DNA from: CAYNRG01 sp047974855
GTDB taxonomy: Bacteria; Bacillota_I; Bacilli_A; Erysipelotrichales; Erysipelotrichaceae
Direction of reading: 5' to 3'
Length of the DNA stretch: 18,946 nt
Assembly (NCBI GenBank): GCA_047974855.1
Contig: JBKECT010000022.1
Location: forward strand, 1 to 18,946
The position numbers and the translations under genes were made by a program. The first letter of the stretch is position 1; the number at the start of each line of letters is the position of its first letter. The notes under the pieces are model-generated. The model was not told the origin of the DNA. It saw only the letters and a program-made list of their open reading frames with translations, and searched no databases. Below, in pieces: positions 6,564-14,698 of the stretch.

Positions 6564-7277
6564 TTATTTTTCAGAGATTTCACTGTTAAACGAATACTCA
6601 AACCGATTTGATATATAATAGGTCTCAGTATATTCATATACTTCATGAGTTTGCGTGTAGCGAATGGTTACACTTTTCAATAATGCTTCTCGCCCAATAT
6701 TAAGCACTTTTTGCTGAGTTTCAGTCGCCATTATTGCTGACATTTTCGTTTCATATTGATTGCATAGAACCCCTTTTTTCTCTAGATATTCATCCATCGA
6801 ACCATTTAACCCACTAATATCAAAATCTCCGATCACTTTGCTTACAAGATACGTATGTGCAACTGCCACATTTTTTCCATCTCCAGTCCTCAATCTTGCG
6901 AAATAGTATACTTCGTCCTCTGGATTTAGCATCAAGTAGTCTCTCGCTTGCTGTGGAATTTCCCCAGCACTTATTGTTCGAAATTCAAGCACTTTCGATC
7001 CTGCCTGCATGCCCATTTCGCGCATATCATCACTAAAACTTCTCTTTGTTCTAATCGATCTAACAACGGTCCTTGGTGCTACAAATGATCCCCGCCCAGC
7101 AATTCTTTCAATGTACCCTTTTTGCTTCAACATACTCAGCGCTTTATTCACAGTAGCTCTACCAATATTAAACTTTTCGCTTAATTGTACTTCTGTCATG
7201 ATCTGATCTCCTACATTCAGTTTACTATTCTCAATTTCTTCTATAATGTATTTTTCAATTATTTCATATTTTTTCAT
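6564..7277 (-). CDS. GntR-family transcriptional regulator with UTRA domain (NagR/YvoA-like)
   Basis: This 237-residue DNA-binding protein probably controls the adjacent amino-sugar genes. An N-terminal winged helix (residues about 1-70) contains VQLSEKFNIGRATVNKALSM and the wing IAGRGSFVA. The C-terminal part (about 85-235) has the UTRA effector-binding pattern, including FSDDMREMGMQAGSKVLEFR and EYTETYYISNRFEYSF near the end. UTRA regulators of this type sense sugar phosphates such as GlcN-6-P or GlcNAc-6-P. The start is ATG 7277, preceded by GAGGTG at a normal distance; a TTG at 7289 is rejected. Twin motifs before nagA and the PTS genes are the likely targets. Confidence 0.88.
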   Translation of the reverse strand: MKKYEIIEKYIIEEIENSKLNVGDQIMTEVQLSEKFNIGRATVNKALSMLKQKGYIERIAGRGSFVAPRTVVRSIRTKRSFSDDMREMGMQAGSKVLEFRTISAGEIPQQARDYLMLNPEDEVYYFARLRTGDGKNVAVAHTYLVSKVIGDFDISGLNGSMDEYLEKKGVLCNQYETKMSAIMATETQQKVLNIGREALLKSVTIRYTQTHEVYEYTETYYISNRFEYSFNSEISEK

Positions 7278-7315
7278 TATGCACCTCAATATTTTCCCAT
7301 CATTCCTTATAATTC

Positions 7316-7344
7316 AGTATACTTCATTTTCATAAATTTCTCAA
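7316..7344 (-). promoter_or_regulatory. Promoter of gntR
   Basis: On the minus strand TTGAGA (7344-7339) and TATACT (7321-7316) are 17 bp apart, about 40 bp before the gntR start. Just upstream, around 7350-7372, the plus strand reads TCTATATTTTATCATATATT, a relaxed match to the sequence around the PTS promoter, so autoregulation is possible. Confidence 0.6.
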
Positions 7345-7493
7345 ACTCACTCTATATTTTATCATATATTGGTAAATTAAAAATTTTGGAAATTCAAAGT
7401 GTGGTACTTGTGTTTATCAAATCAACACCCCTATCTTCATTTGCAGACTATCTTAAAATCGAAACAATCACAACTTCACTTTAAGTATTGAAA

Positions 7494-7605
7494 ATGAAGT
7501 TACAGTCAGCTATAAATATTGGCACAGAAACTAAACAACACAAAGCCTATAAGGAACTTGGCATTAAAGAAAATATATTGTAAGATAAGATAACTCTTAT
7601 TTCCT
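7494..7605 (+). pseudogene. Possible decayed serine recombinase (resolvase) N-terminal fragment
   Basis: This plus-strand stretch lies in the 370-bp gap between the MFS gene and gntR. It reads MKLQ, then GTETKQHKAYKELGIKENIL, a stop codon (7581-7583), then DK. Resolvase N-termini commonly show VSTETQN, KELGIKEENIFIDKQSG and similar strings, so the fragment resembles one with its start degraded and a stop where the F-I-DK segment should be. It has no convincing ribosome binding site. The match is from memory on about 30 residues, so this is a tentative call. Confidence 0.33.
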
Positions 7606-7612
7606 AATAAAT

Positions 7613-7647
7613 AAAAATGATAGTTTGAATGGTTAACTATCATTTTT
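7613..7647. terminator. Terminator after the MFS gene (end of the PTS/M81 operon)
   Basis: AAAAATGATAGTT (7613-7625) pairs with AACTATCATTTTT (7635-7647) as a 13-bp stem with a 9-nt loop, 10 nt past the MFS stop codon. A and T runs flank both sides, so it can act in both directions. Confidence 0.8.
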
Positions 7648-7657
7648 ATATTGTATT

Positions 7658-8881
7658 TTACTTGTTATTACCAACTTTGTTTAGCGTCAAATATGTAACT
7701 ATCACAAATATTGCGTACCCCACAAGAAATGACAAAGAATACAAATAATTTGAAGTTATTCCATATAATACACTAAATACGGTCGTTCCTAATATTGGTG
7801 CAAATAGTGCATACATACCCACTACTCCATAATTTCTTGCATAGTTTTTTCTACCAAATACATTCAACGTAAAAGTTGAAGTTATTGTTGGGATTCCACC
7901 AAATGCAATACCAATAAAAATAAATGCAAAAAACATAATATTTAATATTTGCATTAAGATTGCCACTTCTAACAACAAAATTCCAGCGAAGAAACAACCT
8001 GTCGAAATCCCCATACTAATTTTTCGTCCATAGTTATCATACAGACAGCCATACCATATTCTACTTGTTGCATTTGCGAATGAGATAACCATAGAGAAGA
8101 TTGCCCCAATCGCTACATCCACTCCAAAAGAGTTAGAAATGCTAACCGCATTTCCAGCAACAGTCGTACATCCAGCTAACATCAATACTGCCCAGGTGAA
8201 TATAAAGATAAATTTCGGTGTAGATATTATTTGTCTCGTACTATATCTAAACTCTGGATTTTGATCAATATCATCTTTACCTAGAAATGCTTCATCGTAG
8301 GTCTTTGCTTTCAAGTTATTTGCTGCCACCATTGTAATTAATAAAACCAAAACACCAATTATAAGCATTGTGCTACGCCAGCCAATGATTGGAATGAATT
8401 GTGCAGTTGGATAGTTGAACACAAATGCGGTCAATCCAGGGCCCATCAACACCACTCCACTTGCAAGACCTGGATTTTCTTGAAACCACGGCAATACAGC
8501 AGACAAGATTGACTTACAAATAAACCCAGCACTTAAATTCATACATATTGAATAGAACACAAACAATTGCCAGGGTTCACTAGCTTGACTTGACAGCATC
8601 AATCCTGACCCCATTGTTATTGAAGCCACAATCATTGAAAACCTGAATTTAACCTTATTGAATACGATTCCTAAAATAAATCCACCTATACAAAAACATA
8701 TTTGACTCAGCGAAAATACCATGCTTATTGTAGAGTAGCCAATATTTAACGTAGCACTGATTGCATCTGAAAATACAGTTAAATTATACATCATTCCACA
8801 CACAAGGGTTGTTGCTGTGGCAAGCGCCAAATATTTATATTTTGCATTTTCTGACTTTGTTTTGCTTATTTCTTGCTCCAC
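7658..8881 (-). CDS. MFS transporter, oxalate/formate antiporter (OFA)-like
   Basis: This 407-residue membrane protein has about 12 hydrophobic segments, the normal size for the major facilitator superfamily. The pattern of helix 1 (ATTLVCGMMYNLTVFSDAI), the central hydrophilic loop near residues 195-215, and NATSRIWYGCLYDNYGRKIS (about 269-288, the helix 8-9 loop) fit the OFA-like group of carboxylate transporters. The start is GTG 8881, which shares its first base with the last base of the TAG stop of the upstream M24-like gene. Translation is therefore probably coupled, with GGAG just ahead. As the last gene of the cluster it may import or export an acidic substrate or product of the M81/M24 enzymes; the substrate is unknown. 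Confidence 0.8.
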   Translation of the reverse strand: MEQEISKTKSENAKYKYLALATATTLVCGMMYNLTVFSDAISATLNIGYSTISMVFSLSQICFCIGGFILGIVFNKVKFRFSMIVASITMGSGLMLSSQASEPWQLFVFYSICMNLSAGFICKSILSAVLPWFQENPGLASGVVLMGPGLTAFVFNYPTAQFIPIIGWRSTMLIIGVLVLLITMVAANNLKAKTYDEAFLGKDDIDQNPEFRYSTRQIISTPKFIFIFTWAVLMLAGCTTVAGNAVSISNSFGVDVAIGAIFSMVISFANATSRIWYGCLYDNYGRKISMGISTGCFFAGILLLEVAILMQILNIMFFAFIFIGIAFGGIPTITSTFTLNVFGRKNYARNYGVVGMYALFAPILGTTVFSVLYGITSNYLYSLSFLVGYAIFVIVTYLTLNKVGNNK

Positions 8882-10266
8882 TACTCCAATACCAAGGCTT
8901 TCTTACCTAGCAATAATGGCTTATAAAAGGAGAGAGCCGCTGCCATCGGCAAAATTTCATCACCTATCTTGACTCCCGTTACTTCGCGAATATATTCTTG
9001 CCTTTTCTTGATTCTATTCCACAGCTCTGGGTACTCCATTTTAATTTGTTCTCTGAGTTTTTCATCAGCGATTGCATAGGTACTTTCAACAGATACTCCA
9101 GTATATCCACTTACTTGTGGGATAATATCTGTTTGAAAAATCATTCCACTTTCCAAACATTCTGTAGAGTTTTTATAGATTGGAGATGACATCCACTCTT
9201 CATCTGCAACTAAATGACCTGGACACAATCCCCATTTATAATCATCTTGCGGAAGGACATCATTAATTTCATCATATATTTCTCCACCACTAATACCACA
9301 CCTGGAACTTTCTAACAACGTCACTATTGCGTTAAAATAAGGTATGCATACCTTGCTAACATAATCCATCACTTCATTGTTCAATTCACATTCATCCCGC
9401 ACTGCATATCCTGCCCTGCTTGAAAGTCCACCTTTATATCCAATCGTCAATGAAACTGTGTCTCCAAAAGCTAACTTTCTGCTTGAAGGATACATATTTG
9501 CATTAACAAATCTCGGCCCAAAGGTTGCGATTGTAACAACGCTATTCCACTGCCCATAACGATTTAGTTTATCTGCTATCTCAAACTCTGAAACTCCGAC
9601 TTGCATATTGTTTATCGCATCTTGCATGCAATCCGATGCTAGTGATGAACCAAATTCATAATGTGCAATCTCATTTGCATTATTTACTCTTCTTACACCT
9701 TTTTCACCAATAAATAATGTGCATTCATTTGTCAGTGCATCACTGCCACATATTTCTTTCAGGGACTCCACAATAAATTGTGGTATGTCAAACATCTTTT
9801 TGTTGTCTTCTATCTTACTTGTAAAATTTTTCCATCCAACAATCCCAATTTTTTTTCCTTCAATTTGTGTTTTCCTTAGTATCTCCGTAAATGTTTCATT
9901 TGTATCCATTGGTTGATTTGGTAGCGAGAAATGCGGAGCATGTATTGGGATATTTTTAATTCTTGCCTTGCTTGATTTATTTAGATTTTCGTTACCTAAT
10001 ACAAGATATGCTTCTCCACTGTTGTGTAAAACTAATAATGCTTCTTCAAATCTAGGCAAAAATCCAACCAAATACTCAAAATTACTTCCATGCTCAAGAT
10101 CAGCATAAACTATTAAGGCTTGAACATTCCTCTCATTCATTTTATTTATTACCGCTTCTTTTCTCTGATTCATTGTTGCTACCGTTAATTCTACTTCACA
10201 TTTTGCAAAATCCATCTCTGGAGCAACCACATCTTTTAATACAAATTTTCTGCCTTTATCTTTCAT
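8881..10266 (-). CDS. M24-family (creatinase/prolidase fold) protein with degenerate metal site
   Basis: The 461-residue protein has an N-terminal creatinase-like domain (about 35-185) and a C-terminal pita-bread domain (about 195-440). Canonical M24 peptidases bind two metals through Asp, Asp, His, Glu, Glu. Here His351 (CPGHLVADE) and Glu394 (GVSVES) are recognisable. The first Asp position reads Thr274 (GDTVSLTIG), the second falls in LSSRAGY without Asp, and the Glu of the usual IEP motif is replaced in FQTDIIPQ. It may thus be a metal-independent hydrolase, like creatinase, or a non-catalytic partner. The start is ATG 10266 with GAGGAG in front; a TTG at 10308 overlapping the upstream gene is rejected. 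It sits between an M81 gene and the MFS gene, so it probably acts on the same substrate. Confidence 0.75.
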   Translation of the reverse strand: MKDKGRKFVLKDVVAPEMDFAKCEVELTVATMNQRKEAVINKMNERNVQALIVYADLEHGSNFEYLVGFLPRFEEALLVLHNSGEAYLVLGNENLNKSSKARIKNIPIHAPHFSLPNQPMDTNETFTEILRKTQIEGKKIGIVGWKNFTSKIEDNKKMFDIPQFIVESLKEICGSDALTNECTLFIGEKGVRRVNNANEIAHYEFGSSLASDCMQDAINNMQVGVSEFEIADKLNRYGQWNSVVTIATFGPRFVNANMYPSSRKLAFGDTVSLTIGYKGGLSSRAGYAVRDECELNNEVMDYVSKVCIPYFNAIVTLLESSRCGISGGEIYDEINDVLPQDDYKWGLCPGHLVADEEWMSSPIYKNSTECLESGMIFQTDIIPQVSGYTGVSVESTYAIADEKLREQIKMEYPELWNRIKKRQEYIREVTGVKIGDEILPMAAALSFYKPLLLGKKALVLE

Positions 10267-10294
10267 TTCTAGCTCCTCATTTCTCTCCTTATTC

Positions 10295-11749
10295 TTATAT
10301 TTGATCAATCGGAAACATAGGTCTCATGATATGTTTAAAGTTTAGTGCCGCAGTATTTTGTGGCGTTGGTCCATCTGTCAATGACATAACATAAAATTTT
10401 GCAAATTCCTTGAACATCGGAAAAATGTACCCTTGTTTAACAACCGTAATATCATAGTCTCTCCAATTTATGCCGATGTGCCGAAGTTGTGAATCATAAA
10501 TGATTGCTTGCCTTACATTTGATATAACTATATCAATTTTCGTTCCTTTAACATTTACAAAAACTTCATTTCCAACGACTTTAGTTAAGGTGTTGTCTCC
10601 ACCAAATCCAACAGGGCTAGTCATCTCACCTTTAGATTTTATCACAACTTCAAGCTCAACAGACTTATTCATTTCATCTAAGTTGATGCCTAAATTAATT
10701 TTATAAGTGCTACCGACTTCTTTATCGGCTAATATTGTATAACTACACGGATCATTTATCGTAGCAAACAAAACTGATTTTTCTAATGTTTTCACGTCTA
10801 AAAACTGCCTTAAAACATAAGTGTTCCAGCTCATTGCGCCTGAAGTTGCATTATCTCCTGAATCCGTTATGACGCATGGACTTTCAGGAAAGTCTAGTGT
10901 CATTTTTAAAGCGTCAGCTGGTGCAGCAGTGGTTCCTGTATAATGGAATTCATGTCTTTTATCCCATACATATTTTTCAAGTCTATCTGCGATTTCTTCT
11001 GCATAATTTTGATCTGCAGCTGTTTGCGGACAAACAACAATACCACATCCCGCAACCGGTGTATCATGTCGTATGTATCCTACATGCCATGAACAGCTTC
11101 TTATTCTTGCATCTGCTTCTAGTTCATCCATATACTTATTTATCGTTTTTACAGGTTCATCAGCTGATACGCTTTGTTCTCCACCTAAAATTAAAGGCAG
11201 CTTTCGATATACAGAATGAACCTGTTGTCTGTCATTCAGTATATCAATTAGCATTTTAGCAACTAGTCTTTTTGTTTCTGCAGAATCTGTGTGTGGCGAT
11301 TCTCTATAACTTCTTATTACTTGGGTCGCTTCTACATAATCCTTTCTTAGGTTTCCATGGGGATCACACGCGATGCAAATTGGCACATACGGTCCAACTA
11401 CTTCACGAATCTCTCTCAATAGTTTGTGGTCTGCAGATCCCATTCCTTCCACCTCACTAGCACCATGAAAATGCAAATAAAGTCCATCAATTTCGTCTTT
11501 TCTTTCTTTAATCACCTTTAAAAAACAAGACTCAATGTAATCGTATGTCTCCCTTCTTATCACTCCTGATGCCCCTGCATTCGCATAAACTGTTGGAATA
11601 ATTTCTATATTATTTGAATCAAAAACTTCTCTGACTAACATTTTGTCTATACATAATTCTCCAAATGCAATATCGTAGTCTGTAATTTCATTAATAACTG
11701 GTATGTTTGCATTTGACTCTGTTGTAAAATTTCCAATTGCTACTTTCAT
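10295..11749 (-). CDS. M81-family (MlrC-like) metallopeptidase, copy 1
   Basis: This 484-residue zinc amidohydrolase/peptidase belongs to the family of microcystinase MlrC, which cleaves linear microcystin peptides. The first MlrC domain contains the likely zinc ligands Asp129 and His131 (CDPHGNL) and His153 (SPHTD). The 22-residue gap between the two histidines equals the one I recall for MlrC. The N-terminal FTTESNAN replaces the usual HETNTF, keeping Glu and Asn. The C-terminal MlrC domain starts near TDSGDN (about 300). The start is ATG 11749, which has AGGAGG 6 nt upstream and aligns with the two paralogues; a frame from 11794 is rejected. Of the three copies it is the most divergent, lacking the GELRGYM...VPGYSVLVS segment. 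The substrate is unknown. Confidence 0.88.
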   Translation of the reverse strand: MKVAIGNFTTESNANIPVINEITDYDIAFGELCIDKMLVREVFDSNNIEIIPTVYANAGASGVIRRETYDYIESCFLKVIKERKDEIDGLYLHFHGASEVEGMGSADHKLLREIREVVGPYVPICIACDPHGNLRKDYVEATQVIRSYRESPHTDSAETKRLVAKMLIDILNDRQQVHSVYRKLPLILGGEQSVSADEPVKTINKYMDELEADARIRSCSWHVGYIRHDTPVAGCGIVVCPQTAADQNYAEEIADRLEKYVWDKRHEFHYTGTTAAPADALKMTLDFPESPCVITDSGDNATSGAMSWNTYVLRQFLDVKTLEKSVLFATINDPCSYTILADKEVGSTYKINLGINLDEMNKSVELEVVIKSKGEMTSPVGFGGDNTLTKVVGNEVFVNVKGTKIDIVISNVRQAIIYDSQLRHIGINWRDYDITVVKQGYIFPMFKEFAKFYVMSLTDGPTPQNTAALNFKHIMRPMFPIDQI

Positions 11750-11812
11750 TTTTTCCTCCTCTATTTCATGTGTTTTAAAAATTTGGTTCATCAATTTACT
11801 CGGGTGATTTTT

Positions 11813-13228
11813 TTATTCCTCAGTGTGCTCTTCTATATATTTTTTGAACCAGTAATAACTTTTTTTTGATGTTCTTTTTAAATCTCTATCAAAATCTACA
11901 TGAATTAATCCATACCTCTTCTTATACCCGTTAATCCATGAATAGCAATCAGTTGTCGACCACATATAATACCCAACAACATTGCAGCCATCATTTTGTG
12001 CCTGAATCATCCAATCCAAATATCCATTTAAAAATTCAATTCTTTCATCATCATTAACTTCACCATTACTATCTACTTCTTCATATAGAGCATGTCCATT
12101 TTCTGTAATGTATATTGGAATATCTCCATAATCATTTTTAATTCCCATTAACATATCATAGATTGTTTTCGGATAAATTTCTCTTCCCCATGCATTTCTT
12201 CTCGTGTCTGGATCTAGATCTGATGTAAACCAATTCTTTACCACATAGCCTTCAAGCTGCTTCTGCTCTGATCCCTTGTTATTAGTATAATAATTTGTTT
12301 CTCCATCCTCATCGACATATGGTCTTACTAAACTCCTCGTGTAACAGTTTTGTCCTAAAAAATCCACTGTATTTTCTTTTATTATCTCTAAATCCTCTTG
12401 CTTAACAAACTCTAAATTGATGCCGCTGTCTTTAAGCAATGGGGCTAAATCATCCGGAAATACGCCTAGAATAGCAGGATCTGTTATCCATTTATTTTTA
12501 AATAAATCTCCTCTTCTTTGTGCTATTCGATACTCTTCTGTATCTTTTAAAATCTGCACTGTATTTGTTGTGTGAACAATTCCAATTTGACTATTTAACT
12601 TTAATTTTCTAAACTCTCTAATTGCTTTCGCACTTGCTACAAGCATATTATATCCTGCCTGAACTAACAATTGTGTGTCATGAATATTTGGAGGATAGTT
12701 TCCTGTTAAGTAAGAGCAGTTTATGTTATGTGTTATTTCATTGATTGTGACATACAATGGTATATCATCTCCAAATTCCTCAAAAATAACTTTAGCATAT
12801 TTTGCGAACTCATCTGAAAACATTTCATTTCTGTATCCCCCAATATCTTCTAACCATGATGGAATGTCATAGTGCAGCAATGTAACATTCGGAATAATTC
12901 CGTTTTCTTTACATTCTTTCAAAACTTTTTTATAAAATTGAATGCCATCTCGATTAACTTTGCCACTTCGAGTCGGTATGATTCTCGTCCATGAAATAGA
13001 AAACCTTAACGTGTTGTGCCCACCATTTTTCAATAATTTTATATCTTCTTTATACCGATGATAGAAATCTGCAGCAACATCTCCGGTTATTCCTGTCTTA
13101 TTTTTATCGCTATGACAAAACTGATCCCAATTAGACTCACTTTTGCCATCTTCATTCCATGCTCCTTCACATTGATATGCTGCACTTGCTGTGCCCCATA
13201 AAAATCCCTTCTGCACTTTCCTTTTCAT
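11813..13228 (-). CDS. GH1 6-phospho-beta-glycosidase
   Basis: This 471-residue cytoplasmic (beta/alpha)8 glycosidase cleaves 6-phosphorylated beta-glycosides delivered by a PTS. FLWGTASAAYQCEGAWNEDG at 9-28 is the GH1 N-terminal signature. The nucleophile is Glu376 in ITENG and the acid/base is Glu164 in TINE. Phospho-specificity shows in YSWINGYKKRYG: Ser430, Lys437 and Tyr439 match the Ser-Lys-Tyr phosphate clamp of LacG-type 6-phospho-beta-galactosidases, where true beta-glucosidases have Glu at the Ser position. Trp431 also follows LacG, so galacto or gluco specificity stays open. Oddly, the usual NEP around the acid/base is NEI, and the LYHWD-type segment is LLHYD. It lies between two M81 genes and downstream of a PTS EIIBC, which supplies the phosphate. 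Confidence 0.9.
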   Translation of the reverse strand: MKRKVQKGFLWGTASAAYQCEGAWNEDGKSESNWDQFCHSDKNKTGITGDVAADFYHRYKEDIKLLKNGGHNTLRFSISWTRIIPTRSGKVNRDGIQFYKKVLKECKENGIIPNVTLLHYDIPSWLEDIGGYRNEMFSDEFAKYAKVIFEEFGDDIPLYVTINEITHNINCSYLTGNYPPNIHDTQLLVQAGYNMLVASAKAIREFRKLKLNSQIGIVHTTNTVQILKDTEEYRIAQRRGDLFKNKWITDPAILGVFPDDLAPLLKDSGINLEFVKQEDLEIIKENTVDFLGQNCYTRSLVRPYVDEDGETNYYTNNKGSEQKQLEGYVVKNWFTSDLDPDTRRNAWGREIYPKTIYDMLMGIKNDYGDIPIYITENGHALYEEVDSNGEVNDDERIEFLNGYLDWMIQAQNDGCNVVGYYMWSTTDCYSWINGYKKRYGLIHVDFDRDLKRTSKKSYYWFKKYIEEHTEE

Positions 13229-13246
13229 AGTATTATCTTCCCTTTG

Positions 13247-14689
13247 TTAAATTTTATCGATCGGAAACATAGGCCTCATTATTCTTTTGAACTTCAAGCT
13301 TGCTGTATCTTGTGGCGTTGCACCGTCTGTCAAGGACATCACATTAAACTCCCCTTTTTCTTTTAATTCAGGGAAAATGTACCCTTGTTTTACTACCATT
13401 ACATCATATTCATCCCAATCTATTCCTCCAGCAATAAATTGGTGTTCTTCACACATTGGCGTTCTGTAATTTGCGATATTTACATCAATGTCTTTCCCAT
13501 CAATGCTCACTAGAACGCTATACCCAGGAACAGAGCTATGATCATGCATCATGTACCCTCTAAGCTCTCCTTTTGCTTTTATTTTCACAGTCAACTCTAC
13601 GCTTTTCGACATTTCATCACGATTAACTCCTAAATTAATTTTAAGAACTGTCCCAATATCTTTAGATTGCAAAAGGTTATATGTCTGAGGATCACAAATA
13701 TTCGCAAACAAGAATGATTTTTTTAAATTCTCTATTGCCAATACTTGTCTTAATATATATGTATTCCATCCTGTCGCTCCTGATGTTACATTGTCTCCGG
13801 AATCCGTAATAAATACTGGCTTCCCATTAAACTCCAATGCCTTTTCTAATGCCTCTTCAGGTTTTGCTGTTACTCCCGTATAATGAAATTCATGACGCTT
13901 ATCCCAAATATACTTTTCTAACTTGTCCGCAATCATTTCTGCATACTCCTGATCTGCCTCTGTTTGCGGACATACGACAACCCCGCATCCCGCTACAGGT
14001 GTATCATGTCGAATATAACCCACATGCCATGAACAACTTCGAATTCTTGGATCTTGCTCTAATTCATTCATGTATTTATTAATTGTATTTACTGGTTCAT
14101 CCGCTGACACGCTTTGCTCTCCACCCAAAATTAGCGGCATCTTGCGATACACTGCGTGTACTTGCTGACGATTTTTCAAGATGTCGATCAACATTTCTGC
14201 TACCTTTATTTTTGTTTCTTTAGCATCTGTATGTGGTGATTCCCTATAGCTTCTTATCACTTGTGCACTTGTTACATATTCTTCCCTTAAATTTCCATGT
14301 GGATCACATGAAATACAAATTGGTAAATATGGTCCAACTATCTCTCTAATTTTCTTCAAAATATAGTGATCTCCCGATCCTAATCCTTGAACTTCACTTG
14401 CTCCGTGTAAGAATAAATATATACCATCCAACTCCCCTCGATGTTTTCTTGTTACTTCTAAAAAACATTCAAGAATGTAATCAAACGTTTTTCTACTAAT
14501 GACACCTGAAGCTCCTGCACTTGCATATACAGATGGAATTACCTCGAATCCTTCTTTTTCAAATACATCGTCAATTCCTAATTTTCTAACACAGTCATCT
14601 CCAAACCCAAAGTCATATGCTGTGACTTCATTTTTTTGATCTACATTAGCATTTGATTCCGTTGTAAATGATCCTATCATTATTTTCAT
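13247..14689 (-). CDS. M81-family (MlrC-like) metallopeptidase, copy 2
   Basis: The 480-residue enzyme is homologous over its whole length to the other two M81 proteins here. Predicted zinc ligands are Asp129, His131 (CDPHGNL) and His153 (SPHTD). A long block from about residue 180 to 290 (GGEQSVSADEPV, SCSWHVGY, RHDTPVAGCG, KRHEFHYTG) is nearly invariant in all three. With copy 3 it shares GELRGYM and SVPGYSVLVS, absent from copy 1, so copies 2 and 3 look like the more recent duplicates. The C-terminus RPMFPIDKI is common to all. The ATG at 14689 has AAGGAG upstream, and the gap to copy 3 is only 9 nt. Role in the cell: probable amide-bond hydrolysis on an imported compound. Target unknown. 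Confidence 0.9.
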   Translation of the reverse strand: MKIMIGSFTTESNANVDQKNEVTAYDFGFGDDCVRKLGIDDVFEKEGFEVIPSVYASAGASGVISRKTFDYILECFLEVTRKHRGELDGIYLFLHGASEVQGLGSGDHYILKKIREIVGPYLPICISCDPHGNLREEYVTSAQVIRSYRESPHTDAKETKIKVAEMLIDILKNRQQVHAVYRKMPLILGGEQSVSADEPVNTINKYMNELEQDPRIRSCSWHVGYIRHDTPVAGCGVVVCPQTEADQEYAEMIADKLEKYIWDKRHEFHYTGVTAKPEEALEKALEFNGKPVFITDSGDNVTSGATGWNTYILRQVLAIENLKKSFLFANICDPQTYNLLQSKDIGTVLKINLGVNRDEMSKSVELTVKIKAKGELRGYMMHDHSSVPGYSVLVSIDGKDIDVNIANYRTPMCEEHQFIAGGIDWDEYDVMVVKQGYIFPELKEKGEFNVMSLTDGATPQDTASLKFKRIMRPMFPIDKI

Positions 14690-14698
14690 ATTTTCTCC

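Noticed and set aside
7378..7484. Plus-strand frame in the gap before the resolvase-like fragment
   Set aside because: It has no start signal, no recognisable motif and low-complexity hydrophobic content.
10267..10308. TTG start of the M24-like protein overlapping the upstream gene
   Set aside because: ATG 10266 has GAGGAG ahead of it; the TTG has no good ribosome binding site.
11750..11794. N-terminal extension of M81 copy 1
   Set aside because: The internal ATG at 11749 has AGGAGG at correct spacing and aligns with the starts of the two paralogues.
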